From Photorhabdus akhurstii (GTDB lineage: Bacteria; Pseudomonadota; Gammaproteobacteria; Enterobacterales; Enterobacteriaceae), in the NCBI RefSeq assembly GCF_018448925.1, contig NZ_RCWE01000018.1, forward strand, positions 1 to 46,356: a DNA stretch of 46,356 nt, written 5' to 3'. Below the pieces are notes generated by a model. The model had not been told where the DNA came from and did no database searches. It worked only from the letters and a program-made list of their open reading frames with translations. The position numbers were made by a program, and so were the translations under genes. Positions within the stretch are counted from its first letter, which is position 1. Every line of letters starts with the position of its first letter. Positions 27,830-39,930 of the stretch are shown here, in pieces.

Positions 27830-29113
27830 ATGAGCCAATCCGACATCCTCTATTCTCAGGCAAAGCAACTTATTCCCGGCGGCGTCAACTCTCCGGTACG
27901 TGCATTTAATGGCGTTGGCGGTACTCCGCTGTTTATCAAACATGCTGATGGCGCTTATCTCTATGATGTTGATGGTAAAGCCTATATCGATTATGTCGGT
28001 TCCTGGGGGCCAATGGTGCTGGGACATAACCACAGCGCTATCCGCAATGCCGTTATCAAAGCCGCAGAGCAAGGATTAAGTTTTGGCGCCCCCACTGCCG
28101 CCGAAGTGGAAATGGCGCAATTGGTGACTGAACTGGTGCCATCGATGGATATGGTGCGCATGGTTAACTCAGGCACCGAGGCGACCATGAGTGCTATCCG
28201 TCTGGCTCGTGGTTATACCAACCGCGATAAGATCATCAAATTCGAAGGTTGCTATCACGGCCACGCTGATTGTCTGCTGGTGAAAGCCGGTTCTGGCGCC
28301 CTGACCATCGGCCAACCAAACTCGCCTGGGGTTCCGGTTGATTTCGTTAAACATACACTGACCTGTACCTATAACGACTTAAATTCAGTCAGAAAAGCGT
28401 TTGAACAATATCCCGAAGAGATCGCCTGTATTATTGTCGAACCTGTCGCCGGTAATATGAACTGCGTACCGCCACAACCAGAATTCCTGCCCGGTCTACG
28501 CGCATTGTGTGATGAGTTCGGCGCTTTGTTGATTATCGATGAAGTGATGACCGGTTTTCGCGTCGCCCTATCCGGCGCACAATCTTATTACGGTGTCGAA
28601 CCCGATATAACTTGCCTTGGCAAAATCATTGGCGGCGGTATGCCCGTTGGCGCTTTCGGCGGGCGTTATGAAGTGATGGAGAAATTAGCGCCAATTGGCC
28701 CTGTTTATCAGGCAGGAACCCTATCCGGCAACCCGATTGCGATGGCTGCCGGCCTTGCTTGTCTGAAAGAAGTTTCTCAACCTGGCGTTCATCAACGCCT
28801 GACTGAACTAACAGATAATCTGGCGGCTGGCCTGACGAAAGCAGCAAAAGAGGCAGGCATTCCTTTGGTAATCAACCATGTTGGCGGGATGTTCGGTATT
28901 TTCTTTACTGATGCAGAAACCGTCACTTGCTATCAGGATGTGATGAATTGCGATATTGAGCGCTTTAAACATTTCTTCCACCTGATGCTTGATGAAGGGG
29001 TTTATTTAGCGCCTTCCGCATTTGAAGCGGGTTTTATGTCTATCGCTCACACTGATGAAGATATTCAGCGTACTGTTGATGCGGCCGCTCGCTGCTTTGC
29101 CAAGCTGAAATAG
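27830..29113 (+). CDS. hemL: Glutamate-1-semialdehyde 2,1-aminomutase
   Basis: 427 residues (E. coli 426). A PLP enzyme that converts glutamate-1-semialdehyde to 5-aminolevulinate, the first committed heme precursor. It has [18 protein letters not shown] at the N-terminus, [22 protein letters not shown], the cofactor Asp in [12 protein letters not shown], and the Schiff-base lysine in [18 protein letters not shown] (~265). ATG 27830 has AGGAG upstream. A perfect terminator hairpin follows. Confidence 0.99.
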   Translation: MSQSDILYSQAKQLIPGGVNSPVRAFNGVGGTPLFIKHADGAYLYDVDGKAYIDYVGSWGPMVLGHNHSAIRNAVIKAAEQGLSFGAPTAAEVEMAQLVTELVPSMDMVRMVNSGTEATMSAIRLARGYTNRDKIIKFEGCYHGHADCLLVKAGSGALTIGQPNSPGVPVDFVKHTLTCTYNDLNSVRKAFEQYPEEIACIIVEPVAGNMNCVPPQPEFLPGLRALCDEFGALLIIDEVMTGFRVALSGAQSYYGVEPDITCLGKIIGGGMPVGAFGGRYEVMEKLAPIGPVYQAGTLSGNPIAMAAGLACLKEVSQPGVHQRLTELTDNLAAGLTKAAKEAGIPLVINHVGGMFGIFFTDAETVTCYQDVMNCDIERFKHFFHLMLDEGVYLAPSAFEAGFMSIAHTDEDIQRTVDAAARCFAKLK

Positions 29114-29132
29114 TTTCTTTTTTTCAAATAAC

Positions 29133-29154
29133 AGCGCCGTATTTTTACGGCGCT
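29133..29154. terminator. hemL terminator (bidirectional)
   Basis: AGCGCCGTA pairs with TACGGCGCT around four T. It lies 19 bases after hemL and touches the last base of the convergent vapB-like gene, so it can end both transcripts. Confidence 0.75.
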
Positions 29155-29414
29155 CACTCTTTCCATCCTTCGAATGGGTCACAAGATTGTTCTTGCTGAC
29201 ACCGCTCATCTTTACTCAGAAAATCATTGGGTATAGTTGTTCCCTTCAATGCCGCAAAAAATCCGGCCCAGTCGTGTGGTTTACAGGATAGTATTACATC
29301 TCCTGTCTTAAGATCTTTTCGAATAAAAACTTTATCAGAATCAAACCGATAAGCTGCTGGCAGGCGTACCGCTTGACTCTTCCCATCCATAAACAATTTA
29401 GCTTTATGGCTCAT
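29154..29414 (-). CDS. Orphan VapB-type antitoxin
   Basis: 86 residues from ATG 29414 (MSHKAKLFMDGKSQAVRLP), which has AGAGG upstream; the open frame extends 32 codons more but without a start signal. The N-terminus is the AbrB/MazE swapped-hairpin DNA-binding fold of VapB: LFMDGKSQAVRLPAAYRF, DKVFIRKDLKTGDVIL. The C-terminal part (DWAGFFAALKG, then DPFEGWKE) is the toxin-binding tail. The downstream position, where the PIN-domain vapC normally starts, is occupied by the hemL terminator, so the toxin gene is missing. It may still repress its own promoter or counter a VapC elsewhere. Confidence 0.75.
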   Translation of the reverse strand: MSHKAKLFMDGKSQAVRLPAAYRFDSDKVFIRKDLKTGDVILSCKPHDWAGFFAALKGTTIPNDFLSKDERCQQEQSCDPFEGWKE

Positions 29415-29621
29415 ACAACCTCTTGATATTGATTGGAATATCCCAAATCCTATCACAGATCTTGATACATAAATCAAAAGAGATTTGACAATCATAAACT
29501 GATAAATCAATTTGATGTAACACTCACCGCTACGATTGCTACTGAAATATCGTAACTTGAATCATAGGCTCAGCGCCGTTTTAGTGGATGTATAATTAAG
29601 CTAGAAGCTGAAGGGAACAAG

Positions 29622-29828
29622 TTGAGGTATCCGACAACAGAGCCGCTAAGAGACGGGCTATTTCAACTGAGAGTAGGCAACAAAGACATCACCAGAACAA
29701 TTTTTGCTTATGCCAAGGGAAGAAGAATTTATATACTTCGCACATTTATAAAGAAAACCCCGAAGACTCCACCGGCAGAAATCAAACTAGCATTACAAAG
29801 ATTAGAGGAAATGACAGATGAAAGTTAA
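29622..29828 (+). pseudogene. HigB/Gp49-like toxin, 5'-truncated
   Basis: 68 residues from TTG 29622 (the open frame extends upstream only to ~29568, without ATG). PTTEPLRDGLFQLRVGNKD, then YILRTFIKKTPKTPPAEI, is the C-terminal two thirds of Gp49/HigB-type RelE-fold mRNA interferases, including the KKT.KTP signature. The normal ~35 N-terminal residues are absent in any frame upstream. It overlaps the downstream XRE gene by 11 bases, the usual higBA order. The catalytic C-terminal region is present, but the fold is probably incomplete. Confidence 0.65.
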
Positions 29829-30102
29829 GGGTATTCCATTTTCAGAAGTGAAGGCGAAAGCCCTCTCATCCCCCAAAGCTCAAGCCGCTTATGAAGCAGC
29901 TAAACAGGAAGAAGAACTCTACGAACTAATCCAAAGCATGAAACAGAAAGCAGGTATTAATAGTTCACAGTTAGCCGAACGACTAGGAATTACCCCACCG
30001 GCAGTAGCTAAGGTTGAAAAAAACCCAATGAAAGCAAGTATTGCAACACTTGAGCGCTATGCAGCAGCTTGTGGAGTAAATCTCAAAATTACTATCGCAT
30101 AA
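29818..30102 (+). CDS. XRE-family antitoxin (HigA-like)
   Basis: 94 residues. A helical N-terminus (FSEVKAKALSSPKAQAAYE) is followed by a helix-turn-helix: AGINSSQLAERLGITPPAVAKVEKNP. The C-terminal IATLERYAAACGVNLKITIA is common in HigA-type antitoxins. GAGG precedes the ATG, and the gene overlaps the truncated toxin. It likely represses its own operon. A hairpin (30118-30158) follows. Confidence 0.85.
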   Translation: MKVKGIPFSEVKAKALSSPKAQAAYEAAKQEEELYELIQSMKQKAGINSSQLAERLGITPPAVAKVEKNPMKASIATLERYAAACGVNLKITIA

Positions 30103-30117
30103 TACGTTAATCTCAAT

Positions 30118-30158
30118 ACCTGATATCTTAATCAAACTTCATAGTAAAGATATCGGGT
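30118..30158. terminator. Hairpin after the HigA-like gene
   Basis: ACCTGATATCTT pairs with AAGATATCGGGT (one G-T pair) around a loop of about 17 bases. There is no U-run, so it is a possible terminator only. Confidence 0.4.
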
Positions 30159-30323
30159 AATCTGACCAAAGTTATAAACGTTATCTGGGGATTGCTCAGG
30201 CACAACAGATAAAAAGTACCTATGTCAGCTTTATTAATATTATTTTCTATGTAAGAAACCATCAGCAACTTAACTCCTATATATTCCGCTACCTGAACGT
30301 GTGTGATGATAATCTTATATGTA

Positions 30324-30345
30324 TTAGCCTCATCCCTGAGGCCAA
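30324..30345 (-). terminator. Hairpin after the NRPS operon
   Basis: On the minus strand TTGGCCTCA pairs with TGAGGCTAA (one G-T pair) around GGGA, about 25 bases past the last NRPS stop. It has no strong U-run but is the best transcription-end candidate. The rest of 30159-30323 shows no gene. Confidence 0.45.
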
Positions 30346-30367
30346 TCTCTTTATGTTTCAGAAAAAT

Positions 30368-33300
30368 CTAGCTATAAAACTGGCTGATACTCTCTTTTTC
30401 TTGGCCGGATACGATGACATTTAGCAATCGTTCATAATATGTAGCCATCTTATCAATGACTGCTTCTGTATACAGTTCCGGGTTGTAATTGAGTTCACAA
30501 CTGATATTTTGTGGCATGTATAAAAAATTCATCCCAAGTGATTCAAAAGGAATTATTTCGGTATCTATCACTTTCACATCAAGATTTGGCAATGATAATT
30601 TTTCATCTTTAGACACGTCGATAAAATCATAGAAATTTTGTGCATCCAAATAGTTAAACAGAACGTTAAATATACCTTCCCTCGCCTTTTCTCCCACCAC
30701 GTCAATCACGACAGACATGTGGATATTAGAATTCTCTATGGCGCGATGAATAGACTGGCTAACCTGCTTAATAATTCCTTGTAGGCTCATTTCCTTATTG
30801 ATATTGGATTTTACTATCAAGTCACCTAAGAATAATCCTATTGTTTGATGGCTTTCTATGCGAGTTCGGTCAGCTTTTGGCGAGGTGACAATATGTTGTG
30901 ATTCACCGGAGTGCATAAAAAGAGAAGTGTGGAACAAAGCCATAAATAACATATAAGGTGTGATTTTATGAGTTTCACAATATTGCAAAACAGCTTTATC
31001 CAGCGAATCAGGTATTTTGATATGACGGGCATGAGACCGATATTTTGAAACCAGATGTTTTCTGAAAGAAACTGGAAAATCGCGTTCTGGCTCAACATCA
31101 GCAAATTGTTGTTGCCAGAATTTAATTTGTTTTTTAGCCGCCTCAGTCGCATGGATTTCTTGCAACTCATAAACATAACCAGAATATTGCATGGCAACGG
31201 GTGGCAATGTGTTTTCTTGCCCCTGTGAATAAGCGGTATATAACTGTTTAAACTCATTCATAATGATATTGATAGACCATCCATCGGAGATAATATGGTG
31301 TACATCAATCAATAATACCGTGATTGTTTCCGAAACAGGCAGTAGGAATGTCTTGATTAACGGGCCATTATAAACATCAAAAGGTGTTCTTAATTTCTCT
31401 TCCCAGAGCTTGTTAATTCCAATAATAATTTGTTCTCTCTCGATTCCTCTTGGTAACGCTTCAATAACTTGAAGATTGATTTTCATATTGTTATCAGGCT
31501 GCATGAAAATCTGCTCATTTTCTTGATAAAACTTAAAACGTAAACTTTCATGTCGTTCCAAGATGGTATTTAAACTTTTTTCCAACGCACCGTGATTCAG
31601 TTCTCCCTCCATCAGTAAAGTAACGGGTACGTGGAAACTGTCCTCCAACAACGCTTCTTGAACAAAATACCAATACATTTTCTGACAATATGAAATAGGC
31701 ATTTTTCCATCAAATGTATTGTGATCAGATATATTGAGGGTTGTCTTCGATGCGGATATTTCGTGTTTATAACTGTGGCGAATCACACTGGCAATCTGAG
31801 CAATGGTTGGATTCGCAAACAACTCATGCATACTGAAATGATTGGTTAACATATTTCTTATAGCAGCGGTTATTTTAACTGCTAAGAGTGAATGACCACC
31901 GAGTGAGAAGAAATTATCATAAATACCAATTTGATTGATTTTTAGATGTTCTTGCCATAATTGACAGAGTTGTTCCTCGATTTCATCTCTCGGCGCGATA
32001 TAAGCCTGACGACGTAAGTCATTTTCATCTGGAATAGGCAACGCTTTTTTATCCACTTTATTGTTTAAATTCAGTGGAATACGCTCCAATGGGATATAGA
32101 GACTGGGCACCATATAGTCAGGCAGTTGTTTTTTCAAGGCGGATTCCAGTAGCTCTGCAAGTTCTCCTCTAATAGCAGGAAGTCGCAGATAATCAGCTAA
32201 ATGCGTTTGGCTGTAATCTGCATTAAAAGCGGCCGCTTTCTCCGCCAGCCAATTCGCACTCGGGCAAACATAAGCAATGAGTTTCCTCTCCTCACTGTCA
32301 TGACCATCAACGATCACGGCTGCATTACTTAAAATCTCCTGCCCCGCCAGCACAGACTCGATTTCCCCCAATTCAATGCGATGGCTGCGAATTTTAACCT
32401 GCGAATCCCGGCGGCCAATGAATTCCAACTCACCTTCCGGCGTCCAGCGTACTAAATCACCCGTACAGTAAAGTCGGTCTGCCGGGTTGGTACTGAAAGG
32501 ATCACGGATAAACTGTTTTTCCGTGATATCCGGTGCATTACGGTACCCCCGTGCCAGTTGAATACCGCCGATATGCAGTTCCCCGACAGCCCCGAGAGGC
32601 AGCAGATTACCGTCGGAATTCAGGATTCGCATCACGGTATTCGGCAACGGTTTTCCAATCGTCACTCGCTTATTTGCTGTTAATAAGGCGGAAGTCACAA
32701 TCGAAGTACACTCTGTTGGGCCATAAACGTTAAACAGCTTTCTGCCCTGCGACCACTGCGCAGCAATATGCGGCGCCACAGCTTCCCCTGCCAGCAACAA
32801 GGTTGAAACTGTGCGCCATTTGTTGAAATCCAAATGAGGCAACAGCGCAGGTGGCAGTACGGCATGGGTAATGTGGTGTTTTTCAACTATCTCATCCAAC
32901 CATTCAGGCGAGCGGCGATGTGTTTCTGAAATCAAATACAGTGTGGCGCCATAGGCCAGGGTCATCGCCATTTCCAACACTGCGGCGTCGAAGCTCCAGG
33001 AAGCAAACTGCAACCCGCGAATATCAGCATCCGCACCGAATAACGCGGCTTGTGCTTGTGCCAGATTCACCCAACCCTTGTGCTCCAGCATCGCCCCCTT
33101 TGGCCAGCCGGTAGAGCCAGAGGTATAAATAACATAGGCCAGATGATTTTCTGTCAGGGGCACTGAACGATGAACGATATTGTCGGTAGGCAGGTTTTGC
33201 ACATATGACTGTACCGTTTCGACATCCAGACAGATAACGCGCTGCTGACTGATAGGCAATTTATTAACCAGTGGTGTTTCGGTCAGGATAAATTCAGCCC

Positions 33301-35224
33301 CACTGTGCTCCAGCATGTATTGCAGGCGGGCTTGCGGATAACTGGCATCCAAAGGCACATAAGCGCCACCCGCTTTGAGAATACCCAGCAGTGCAATCAC
33401 CGTTTGCAACGACCGGGGAAGGCAAATTGCAACCAGAATATCTGGTTGGATACCCTGCTCAATCAGGTAATGCGCCAATTGATTGGCCTGAGCATTAACT
33501 GCCTGATAACTTAAGCTTTCCTCACCAAAAACCAGCGCGGTTTTTTCAGGATTCAGCGCTACTTGTTCTTCAAACAACTCATGGAAGCAGCGCCCTTGTG
33601 GGTAATGGTTCTGTGGCCCATTTAATTCATGCAGTAAGGTATGCTTTTCAGCTTCTGATAATAATGGGAGTTCATGAATGGAGGGCTCTTTATTGACTGA
33701 ATCATCTGTCATTACCTCAACAATGCCAGAAAGCAAGGTTGCGTAATTGGCGATAAATCTTTCAATGGTACTGCTATAAAACAGACTGGTATTTGAAATC
33801 CATACTATAGATAATTCGCCTGTCTGCTCTTCTTCAAAAACATGAATTTCCAAATCAAACCGGGTTGTTCTAAATAAATTATCTCCGAGTTCAATAATAT
33901 CATCCTGTCCCAGTATTGCTTCACGTCGGTTATTCTGTACTGCAAACATGATTTGGAAAATGGGATTATGGTTTAGGTTTCGTTCCGGGCTGAGCTTTTC
34001 CACCAACATCTCAAATGGCAAATCTTGATGTTCGTAAGCATCCAGGATGGTACGGCTGTTTTGCTTTAATAATTCACTGAACGTCGGCTGACCGGATAAA
34101 TCTGTTCTGATAACCAATGAATTAACAAAAAAACCGATCAGAGGTTCAATATCAGGATGTTGTCTGCCAGCAATAACGGTTCCAACCAGAATATCTTTTT
34201 CATTACTATAGCGGCTCAGCAATACGGCAAAAGCCGTTTCCAAGAACATAAATAGTGTAACTTTATGCTTGGCACATAATGCTCTGATTGCTTGGGTAAG
34301 ATGTACTGAAATGCGCTGTAGATGAAGCCGCCCCTCGATATTTTGTTTTTCCGGACGTGGATTATCCAGCGGTACACGGTGGACGGATGAAATTCCGGCT
34401 AACTGATTCTGCCAGTATGTCAGTTGTTTTTTCAGCACATCATCTTGCAGCCAACCCTGTTGCCACTGGGCATAATCGGCATATTGAATTCTCAGCGGCG
34501 GTAGCGGATTTACTTTACCCTGACTATAAGCTTTATATAACGTGAAAAATTCATGGAGAAATATTGCCATCGACCAGCCATCGAAGGCGATATGATGTAT
34601 CGTATAAATAATAAGATAATCATCTGCTGCCAATTTTATTAACCGGATGCGCAACATCAGGTCCGCGCTAAGGTTAAAAATCAGATTCTCTTCTTCCTTA
34701 CTAAGTTGTTTTACCTGATCGTTTTTCTCAGTTTCAGACAACTCAGATAAATCATGATGTGTAATCGGTAAATCATAATCAGCGGCAATAAATTGTCGCG
34801 GTTCGTTATTGATGATTTTAAAATAGGTACGCAGGACTTCATGGCGTTCAAGTAATGCCTTAACGGCTGATTCAAACGCCTTTATGTTAATGAATTCCCG
34901 CAGCCTGAAATCCCCCATACAGTTATATTGGGGACTTCCTCCATCCAGTTGATCAATAAACCATAGTCGTTGTTGAGCAAATGAAAGCGGATAATGTTCC
35001 GCTTTGCCATCACGCTGAATATCTTGCAAAAAGTGATGAGTTTGCTCTTCTGAATCGAGCTGGTTCAGAAAATCAATCAACTCCTGTTTATGTTGTTTCC
35101 ATTCACTGAGCAAGGCTGGTGGAATATTGCCGCAGCTAGTCTCGTATTGTAAACGGTTATCAGTAACGAACAGAGTAATTCCCTGCTCTAAAGACTCATT
35201 AATAATTCGCGCGGCATTTCTCAT
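30368..35224 (-). CDS. NRPS, last subunit: dock-C-A-PCP-terminal C
   Basis: 1618 residues. Order: TubC-like N-terminal docking domain (~1-55, [18 protein letters not shown]); condensation (~75-520, HHIAFDGWS); adenylation (~545-1040, [37 protein letters not shown]); carrier protein ([15 protein letters not shown], ~1110); and a second condensation domain (~1170-1600, HHIISDGWS). No thioesterase or reductase. In rhabdopeptide/xenortide assembly lines such a terminal C domain releases the peptide onto a free amine. Adenylation specificity residues read by eye: D A L V L A V S I K, a hydrophobic pocket; substrate not assigned. Its start overlaps the previous stop (ATGA). A decayed copy of its C-terminus is found at 43747-44020. 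Confidence 0.92.
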   Translation of the reverse strand: MRNAARIINESLEQGITLFVTDNRLQYETSCGNIPPALLSEWKQHKQELIDFLNQLDSEEQTHHFLQDIQRDGKAEHYPLSFAQQRLWFIDQLDGGSPQYNCMGDFRLREFINIKAFESAVKALLERHEVLRTYFKIINNEPRQFIAADYDLPITHHDLSELSETEKNDQVKQLSKEEENLIFNLSADLMLRIRLIKLAADDYLIIYTIHHIAFDGWSMAIFLHEFFTLYKAYSQGKVNPLPPLRIQYADYAQWQQGWLQDDVLKKQLTYWQNQLAGISSVHRVPLDNPRPEKQNIEGRLHLQRISVHLTQAIRALCAKHKVTLFMFLETAFAVLLSRYSNEKDILVGTVIAGRQHPDIEPLIGFFVNSLVIRTDLSGQPTFSELLKQNSRTILDAYEHQDLPFEMLVEKLSPERNLNHNPIFQIMFAVQNNRREAILGQDDIIELGDNLFRTTRFDLEIHVFEEEQTGELSIVWISNTSLFYSSTIERFIANYATLLSGIVEVMTDDSVNKEPSIHELPLLSEAEKHTLLHELNGPQNHYPQGRCFHELFEEQVALNPEKTALVFGEESLSYQAVNAQANQLAHYLIEQGIQPDILVAICLPRSLQTVIALLGILKAGGAYVPLDASYPQARLQYMLEHSGAEFILTETPLVNKLPISQQRVICLDVETVQSYVQNLPTDNIVHRSVPLTENHLAYVIYTSGSTGWPKGAMLEHKGWVNLAQAQAALFGADADIRGLQFASWSFDAAVLEMAMTLAYGATLYLISETHRRSPEWLDEIVEKHHITHAVLPPALLPHLDFNKWRTVSTLLLAGEAVAPHIAAQWSQGRKLFNVYGPTECTSIVTSALLTANKRVTIGKPLPNTVMRILNSDGNLLPLGAVGELHIGGIQLARGYRNAPDITEKQFIRDPFSTNPADRLYCTGDLVRWTPEGELEFIGRRDSQVKIRSHRIELGEIESVLAGQEILSNAAVIVDGHDSEERKLIAYVCPSANWLAEKAAAFNADYSQTHLADYLRLPAIRGELAELLESALKKQLPDYMVPSLYIPLERIPLNLNNKVDKKALPIPDENDLRRQAYIAPRDEIEEQLCQLWQEHLKINQIGIYDNFFSLGGHSLLAVKITAAIRNMLTNHFSMHELFANPTIAQIASVIRHSYKHEISASKTTLNISDHNTFDGKMPISYCQKMYWYFVQEALLEDSFHVPVTLLMEGELNHGALEKSLNTILERHESLRFKFYQENEQIFMQPDNNMKINLQVIEALPRGIEREQIIIGINKLWEEKLRTPFDVYNGPLIKTFLLPVSETITVLLIDVHHIISDGWSINIIMNEFKQLYTAYSQGQENTLPPVAMQYSGYVYELQEIHATEAAKKQIKFWQQQFADVEPERDFPVSFRKHLVSKYRSHARHIKIPDSLDKAVLQYCETHKITPYMLFMALFHTSLFMHSGESQHIVTSPKADRTRIESHQTIGLFLGDLIVKSNINKEMSLQGIIKQVSQSIHRAIENSNIHMSVVIDVVGEKAREGIFNVLFNYLDAQNFYDFIDVSKDEKLSLPNLDVKVIDTEIIPFESLGMNFLYMPQNISCELNYNPELYTEAVIDKMATYYERLLNVIVSGQEKESISQFYS

Positions 35225-38200
35225 ATCTCACCCTTCAATAGTTCTTGCGCTGTCTCTTTCCCAGCCTGGAAATGTTTTCTTTTTTCTTTGATAAGATGAA
35301 TAGTGACAATCTGTGATAGCTGCTCAAGTGTCGGGTGTTCAAAAACACTTCTCAACGGAACTTCTATTTCTAATTCGTTACGTATTGAACTAATAAGGCG
35401 GGTTGCCTGTAGTGAATGTCCACCCAATGTGAAGAAATTGTCATAGATGCCAACTTGACTGACATTCAATAACCGCTTCCACAACTGACCGATCTTAATT
35501 TCCATTTCATTTCTTGGCGCCACATAATTCTGTCGGCGTAAATCGTCTTCATTTGGGATCGGTAATGCTTTTTTATCCACTTTATTATTTAACGTGAGTG
35601 GCATTCGTTCCAAAGGAATATAGAGACCTGGAACCATATATTCTGGCAATTGTTGTTTCAGTGCGGATTCGAGTAATTCTGAAAGTTCCCCACTAATGGC
35701 CGAAATTTGCGGATAATTAGCTAAATGGGTTTGACTGTAGTTAGTACGTGCTTGTACCGGTGGTAACTCTCCACGACTAAAAATCACATCCAGCAAATCA
35801 GGTTGCTGTTGTGACCACGTGACGCCGCATTGATAACCACATTGTTCAGCGTATTGCAGTAAGGATTCGAATTCCTGAACCTGTTGTAATGCCTGTGGGG
35901 AGAAACAGCCGGCATTTTCTGGCGGCGTCACCATCTGATTGGCTGACCAATGGCGCAGCCCTTCTGCCAAAGTGAGGTCATCTTTAATTCTGGCGTTGGG
36001 GATACCTGAAACACCCAATATATCCTCTGCGCCCATCTGCAACAAATTACGCAGACTTTCAAAAGAATCGAAATTATGCCAATTTAACAGTAATTCATGA
36101 CAAGATTTGGTGTTTTCATCTCTTTTATGCAATATGACATCGTAACGATAACGCAACATTTCATTGTCGCCGATGCCACGTTTAACCAGAATATCAACCC
36201 GGCCAATTTCAGGATAACGCTCCGGTAATTGGGCAAAATAAGTTGGACTAAGTAAAAACTCGGGTTCTTGTTGTAAACGCCGCTGAATACGGTTCGCCAG
36301 CGTCCCTACCTGAATACGCTGCCCGTTAAGATGACTTTGCTCTATCGCTGTAGCATGGGCGGTTAATAAATCTAAATTGCGGATATCTCCCAGCAAAATT
36401 TTCCCACCCGCTTCAACCGCCGGTATTAACTGTTCAAGTACTTTTTCCAGATATTGAACATTGGGAAAATATTGGACAACAGAGTTAATCACGACAGTAT
36501 CAAATTCATCAGCACTCAATGTTCCTAAATTGAGTGCATCTCCTCTTCTGAGCTGCACATGTGACCAGCCACGTTGTTGCAGAATATGTTGATGCCGATT
36601 TAAAACCTCAGCCGAAATATCGGTCGCCACCACTGATTCGCACTGTTCAGCATAGCGATACAGCAATAATCCGGTACCACAACCGATTTCCAGTAAGCGA
36701 TGAGGATGCAAGGCTTTAATCCTGTGCATGATTCCTGCTAACCACTCCTCCATTTGCTCAAGGACAATCGGTTGTTCAGTATAACTGTTCATCCAGCCGC
36801 CAAAATCACTGTCTGATGCGACTGCATCACCGTTCTGAACGCTCTCTTTTCGAGTACTATCCGTTGTGGGTTGACGGTACTGCTCATCAAAAATTTCTGT
36901 CCAGTTCTCAACGCTGCTTGCGTTAAACTCAACCGCTTTTTCACCTAACCACTCTGTACTTGGGCAAACATACGCAATGAGTTTTTTGTCTTCATCTTGA
37001 CCATAAGCGATCACAACAGCACTACTTAAAGCATCATGCCCGGACAAAACTGTCTCGATTTCACCCAACTCTATACGGTGACTGCGGATCTTAACCTGAG
37101 AGTCAACCCGGCCGATAAATTCTAACTGACCATCCGGTGTCCAGCGTACTAAATCGCCAGTTCGATAAAGCCTGTTTTCCCTGCCATCCGTTACATGTGA
37201 ACTGAATGGATCTCGGATAAACTGCCTTGCTGTGATTTCCGGTGAGTTTCGGTAACCACGTGCTAACTGAACGCCGCCAATATACAGTTCCCCGATAACG
37301 CCCATCGGAGCCAAATTACCTTCCTGATCAAGAATACGCATCACAACGTTAGGCAAAGGCTTTCCAATCGTAATCTTCTCGTCAGTGAGTAACGCTGTGG
37401 TGACAATGGATGTACATTCTGTCGGGCCATAGACGTTAAACAGTTTTCTATTCTGTGACCAACGAACAGCAATCTGCGGTGGTACTGCTTCACCCGCCAA
37501 AAGCAAAGTTGAGACAGAACGCCATTTGTTAAAATTCAGATGTGGAAGCAGCGCGGGTGGTAACACAGCATGAGTTATCTGATGTTTTTCAACCACTTCA
37601 TCCAGCAATTCAGGGGAACGCCGTTGGGTTTCAGAAATCAAATAGAGTATTGCGCCATAGGCCAATGTCATAGACATCTCTAAGATCATGGCGTCAAAAC
37701 TCCAGGAGGCAAACTGCAACACCCGGCAATGTGAGTCAATGCCAAATAAATCTGCTTGCGAGAATGCCAGATTAACCCACCCTTTATGTTCCAGCATCAC
37801 CCCTTTCGGTTTACCGGTAGAGCCGGAAGTATAAATCACATAAGCCAGATGATTTTCCGTGAGCGGAAGTGGGCGCTCAGTAATATTATCCGTAGGCATA
37901 TGTTGTAGCTGAGACTGGACTATCTCTGTGTCCAGACAAATCACTTTCTGCTGGCTAATTGGCAGTTTTTCAACCAGATGAGTTTCGGTCAGGATGAATT
38001 CGACTTCACTGTGATCCAACATATATTGGAGGCGGGCTTTCGGATAACTGGGGTCTAACGGTACATAAGCGCCACCCGCTTTAAGAATACCCAATAATGC
38101 CACAACCGCTTGTAATGACCTTGGTATGCAAAGTGCGACCAACGTGTCCGGTATAATCCCTTGTTCAAGCAGATAGTGCGCCAATTGGTTAGCTTGCTCA

Positions 38201-39930
38201 TTTAATGACTGATAGCTCAGGGTGTCATCGCCCAAAATCAGTGCATTTTTTTCAGGGTATTGTGATACCCGCTCTTCGAAGAGTTGATGGAAACATTTCC
38301 CGGTCGGATAAGGAATTTGTGGCCCGCTCCATTCATGCAGTAAGGTATTCCGTTCAGCATCTGCCAATAATGGAAGGTCATGAACGGACGGCTCGCTGAT
38401 ACCAGCATGATGCTTCATCACATCAACAATATTAGTCAGCAAAATTTCGTAATTGGCGATTAATCTGTTAATGGTCGCATTTCTGAACAGACTGGTGTCA
38501 GAGATCCATCCAATGGATAACTCACCTTCGTCTTCTTCATAAATATGGACTTCCAAATCGAATCGGGTGGTCAGCAGGGAACGTTCTTTAGATGTAACAA
38601 TGCTATCCTGCTCCAGCGTTGTATCTCGTTGATTATTCTGTACTGCAAACATGATCTGGAAAATAGGATTATAATTTAAATTCCGTTCTGGACTGATTTT
38701 CTCCACCAGCATCTCAAAAGGCAGGTCTTGATGTGCATAAGCATCCAGGATCGTACGACTATTCTGTTTTAATAGTTCACTGAATGTAGGCTGACCGGAT
38801 AAATCCGTTCTTATCACCAATGAATTGACGAAAAATCCAATCAAAGCCTCAGTGTCACGGTGTCTTCGGCCTGCAAGCGGCATGCCAACCAGAATATCCT
38901 TTTCACTACTGTAACGACTCAACAACACAGCAAAAGCCGTTTCCAGAAACATAAATAACGTCACTTCATGTTTGGCGCACAGCGCTCGAATTTCTTGGGT
39001 CAAAGCTTTTGAAATACGTTGTGGATGAACATTCCCTTCAAAATTTTGTTTTTCTGGTCGTGGATTATCCAGTGGGAAACGGTGAAGGGGAGAAATACCT
39101 GATAATTGGTTTTGCCAGTAATCCAGTTGTTTTTGCAGAATATCCCCTTGCAGCCAATCCCGTTGCCATTGGGAATAATCAGTATATTGAACTGGTAATG
39201 GCGGCAGAGGATTACCCTCGCCTTGGCAATAAGCGCGATATAATGTCAGCAGCTCGCTGATAAAGATTGCCAGCGACCAGCCATCACAAGCGATATGATG
39301 AATCGTATAGAGAATAAAATAATCATCATCTGTTAATTTTAGCAACCGAATACGCAGCATCAGGTCAGTACTGAGATTAACAGCTTGTTTCCACTCTTGC
39401 TCACCGAGTTGTTTAAGCTGTTGTTCCTGCTCAAATTCTGAAAGTGTGGACAGATCATGTATGGTAATCGGCAAATCATAAGCAGTAGCGATAACCTGCC
39501 GTGGCTCATTATCAATAATTTTGAAATAAGTACGCAGCGATTCATGGCGTTCAAGCAATGTTGCTATTGCAGCCTCAAAAGCTTTGAGATTGAGCGGCTC
39601 TCTCAATCTGAAATCACCTGTACAGTTATACTGAGGGCTGCCTTCGGTAAGTTGATCGATTAACCACAAACGCTGCTGAGCAAATGAAAGTGGGTAATGT
39701 TCCGCACGCTCATAACGCGGAATACCTTGCAGTCGGTGAGCGTCCGTATCCTCTTCTGAATCGATTTGCTTGAGGAAATCAATCAATTCTTGTTTATATT
39801 GCTTCCATTCACTGAGAAGTTCCGGAGGAATGCTGTCTCGGCTGGTTTTATATTTCAGTTTGTTATCAATAACAAACAGAGTAATCCCTTGATTTAAAGC
39901 CTCATTGATAATCTGTGCCGCATTTTTCAT
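35221..39930 (-). CDS. NRPS, middle subunit: dock-C-A-methyltransferase-PCP
   Basis: 1569 residues. Docking domain (~1-55, [18 protein letters not shown]); condensation (HHIACDGWS); adenylation ([28 protein letters not shown]); then, inserted between adenylation motifs A8 and A10, a SAM-dependent methyltransferase (~1030-1360, [18 protein letters not shown]); the A10 lysine ([10 protein letters not shown]) and carrier protein ([16 protein letters not shown]). The insert position is that of N-methyltransferases, so this residue is probably N-methylated. Adenylation residues: D A L V L A V S I K, the same as the last subunit. The C-terminal tail (AQELLKGEI) is nearly the same as in the first subunit and is a likely docking peptide. 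It overlaps both neighbours by four bases. Confidence 0.93.
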   Translation of the reverse strand: MKNAAQIINEALNQGITLFVIDNKLKYKTSRDSIPPELLSEWKQYKQELIDFLKQIDSEEDTDAHRLQGIPRYERAEHYPLSFAQQRLWLIDQLTEGSPQYNCTGDFRLREPLNLKAFEAAIATLLERHESLRTYFKIIDNEPRQVIATAYDLPITIHDLSTLSEFEQEQQLKQLGEQEWKQAVNLSTDLMLRIRLLKLTDDDYFILYTIHHIACDGWSLAIFISELLTLYRAYCQGEGNPLPPLPVQYTDYSQWQRDWLQGDILQKQLDYWQNQLSGISPLHRFPLDNPRPEKQNFEGNVHPQRISKALTQEIRALCAKHEVTLFMFLETAFAVLLSRYSSEKDILVGMPLAGRRHRDTEALIGFFVNSLVIRTDLSGQPTFSELLKQNSRTILDAYAHQDLPFEMLVEKISPERNLNYNPIFQIMFAVQNNQRDTTLEQDSIVTSKERSLLTTRFDLEVHIYEEDEGELSIGWISDTSLFRNATINRLIANYEILLTNIVDVMKHHAGISEPSVHDLPLLADAERNTLLHEWSGPQIPYPTGKCFHQLFEERVSQYPEKNALILGDDTLSYQSLNEQANQLAHYLLEQGIIPDTLVALCIPRSLQAVVALLGILKAGGAYVPLDPSYPKARLQYMLDHSEVEFILTETHLVEKLPISQQKVICLDTEIVQSQLQHMPTDNITERPLPLTENHLAYVIYTSGSTGKPKGVMLEHKGWVNLAFSQADLFGIDSHCRVLQFASWSFDAMILEMSMTLAYGAILYLISETQRRSPELLDEVVEKHQITHAVLPPALLPHLNFNKWRSVSTLLLAGEAVPPQIAVRWSQNRKLFNVYGPTECTSIVTTALLTDEKITIGKPLPNVVMRILDQEGNLAPMGVIGELYIGGVQLARGYRNSPEITARQFIRDPFSSHVTDGRENRLYRTGDLVRWTPDGQLEFIGRVDSQVKIRSHRIELGEIETVLSGHDALSSAVVIAYGQDEDKKLIAYVCPSTEWLGEKAVEFNASSVENWTEIFDEQYRQPTTDSTRKESVQNGDAVASDSDFGGWMNSYTEQPIVLEQMEEWLAGIMHRIKALHPHRLLEIGCGTGLLLYRYAEQCESVVATDISAEVLNRHQHILQQRGWSHVQLRRGDALNLGTLSADEFDTVVINSVVQYFPNVQYLEKVLEQLIPAVEAGGKILLGDIRNLDLLTAHATAIEQSHLNGQRIQVGTLANRIQRRLQQEPEFLLSPTYFAQLPERYPEIGRVDILVKRGIGDNEMLRYRYDVILHKRDENTKSCHELLLNWHNFDSFESLRNLLQMGAEDILGVSGIPNARIKDDLTLAEGLRHWSANQMVTPPENAGCFSPQALQQVQEFESLLQYAEQCGYQCGVTWSQQQPDLLDVIFSRGELPPVQARTNYSQTHLANYPQISAISGELSELLESALKQQLPEYMVPGLYIPLERMPLTLNNKVDKKALPIPNEDDLRRQNYVAPRNEMEIKIGQLWKRLLNVSQVGIYDNFFTLGGHSLQATRLISSIRNELEIEVPLRSVFEHPTLEQLSQIVTIHLIKEKRKHFQAGKETAQELLKGEI

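Noticed and set aside
30159-30420. About 87 open plus-strand codons after the HigA-like gene, running into the NRPS end
   Set aside because: No start codon, no family, overlaps the NRPS 3' end antisense; likely chance.
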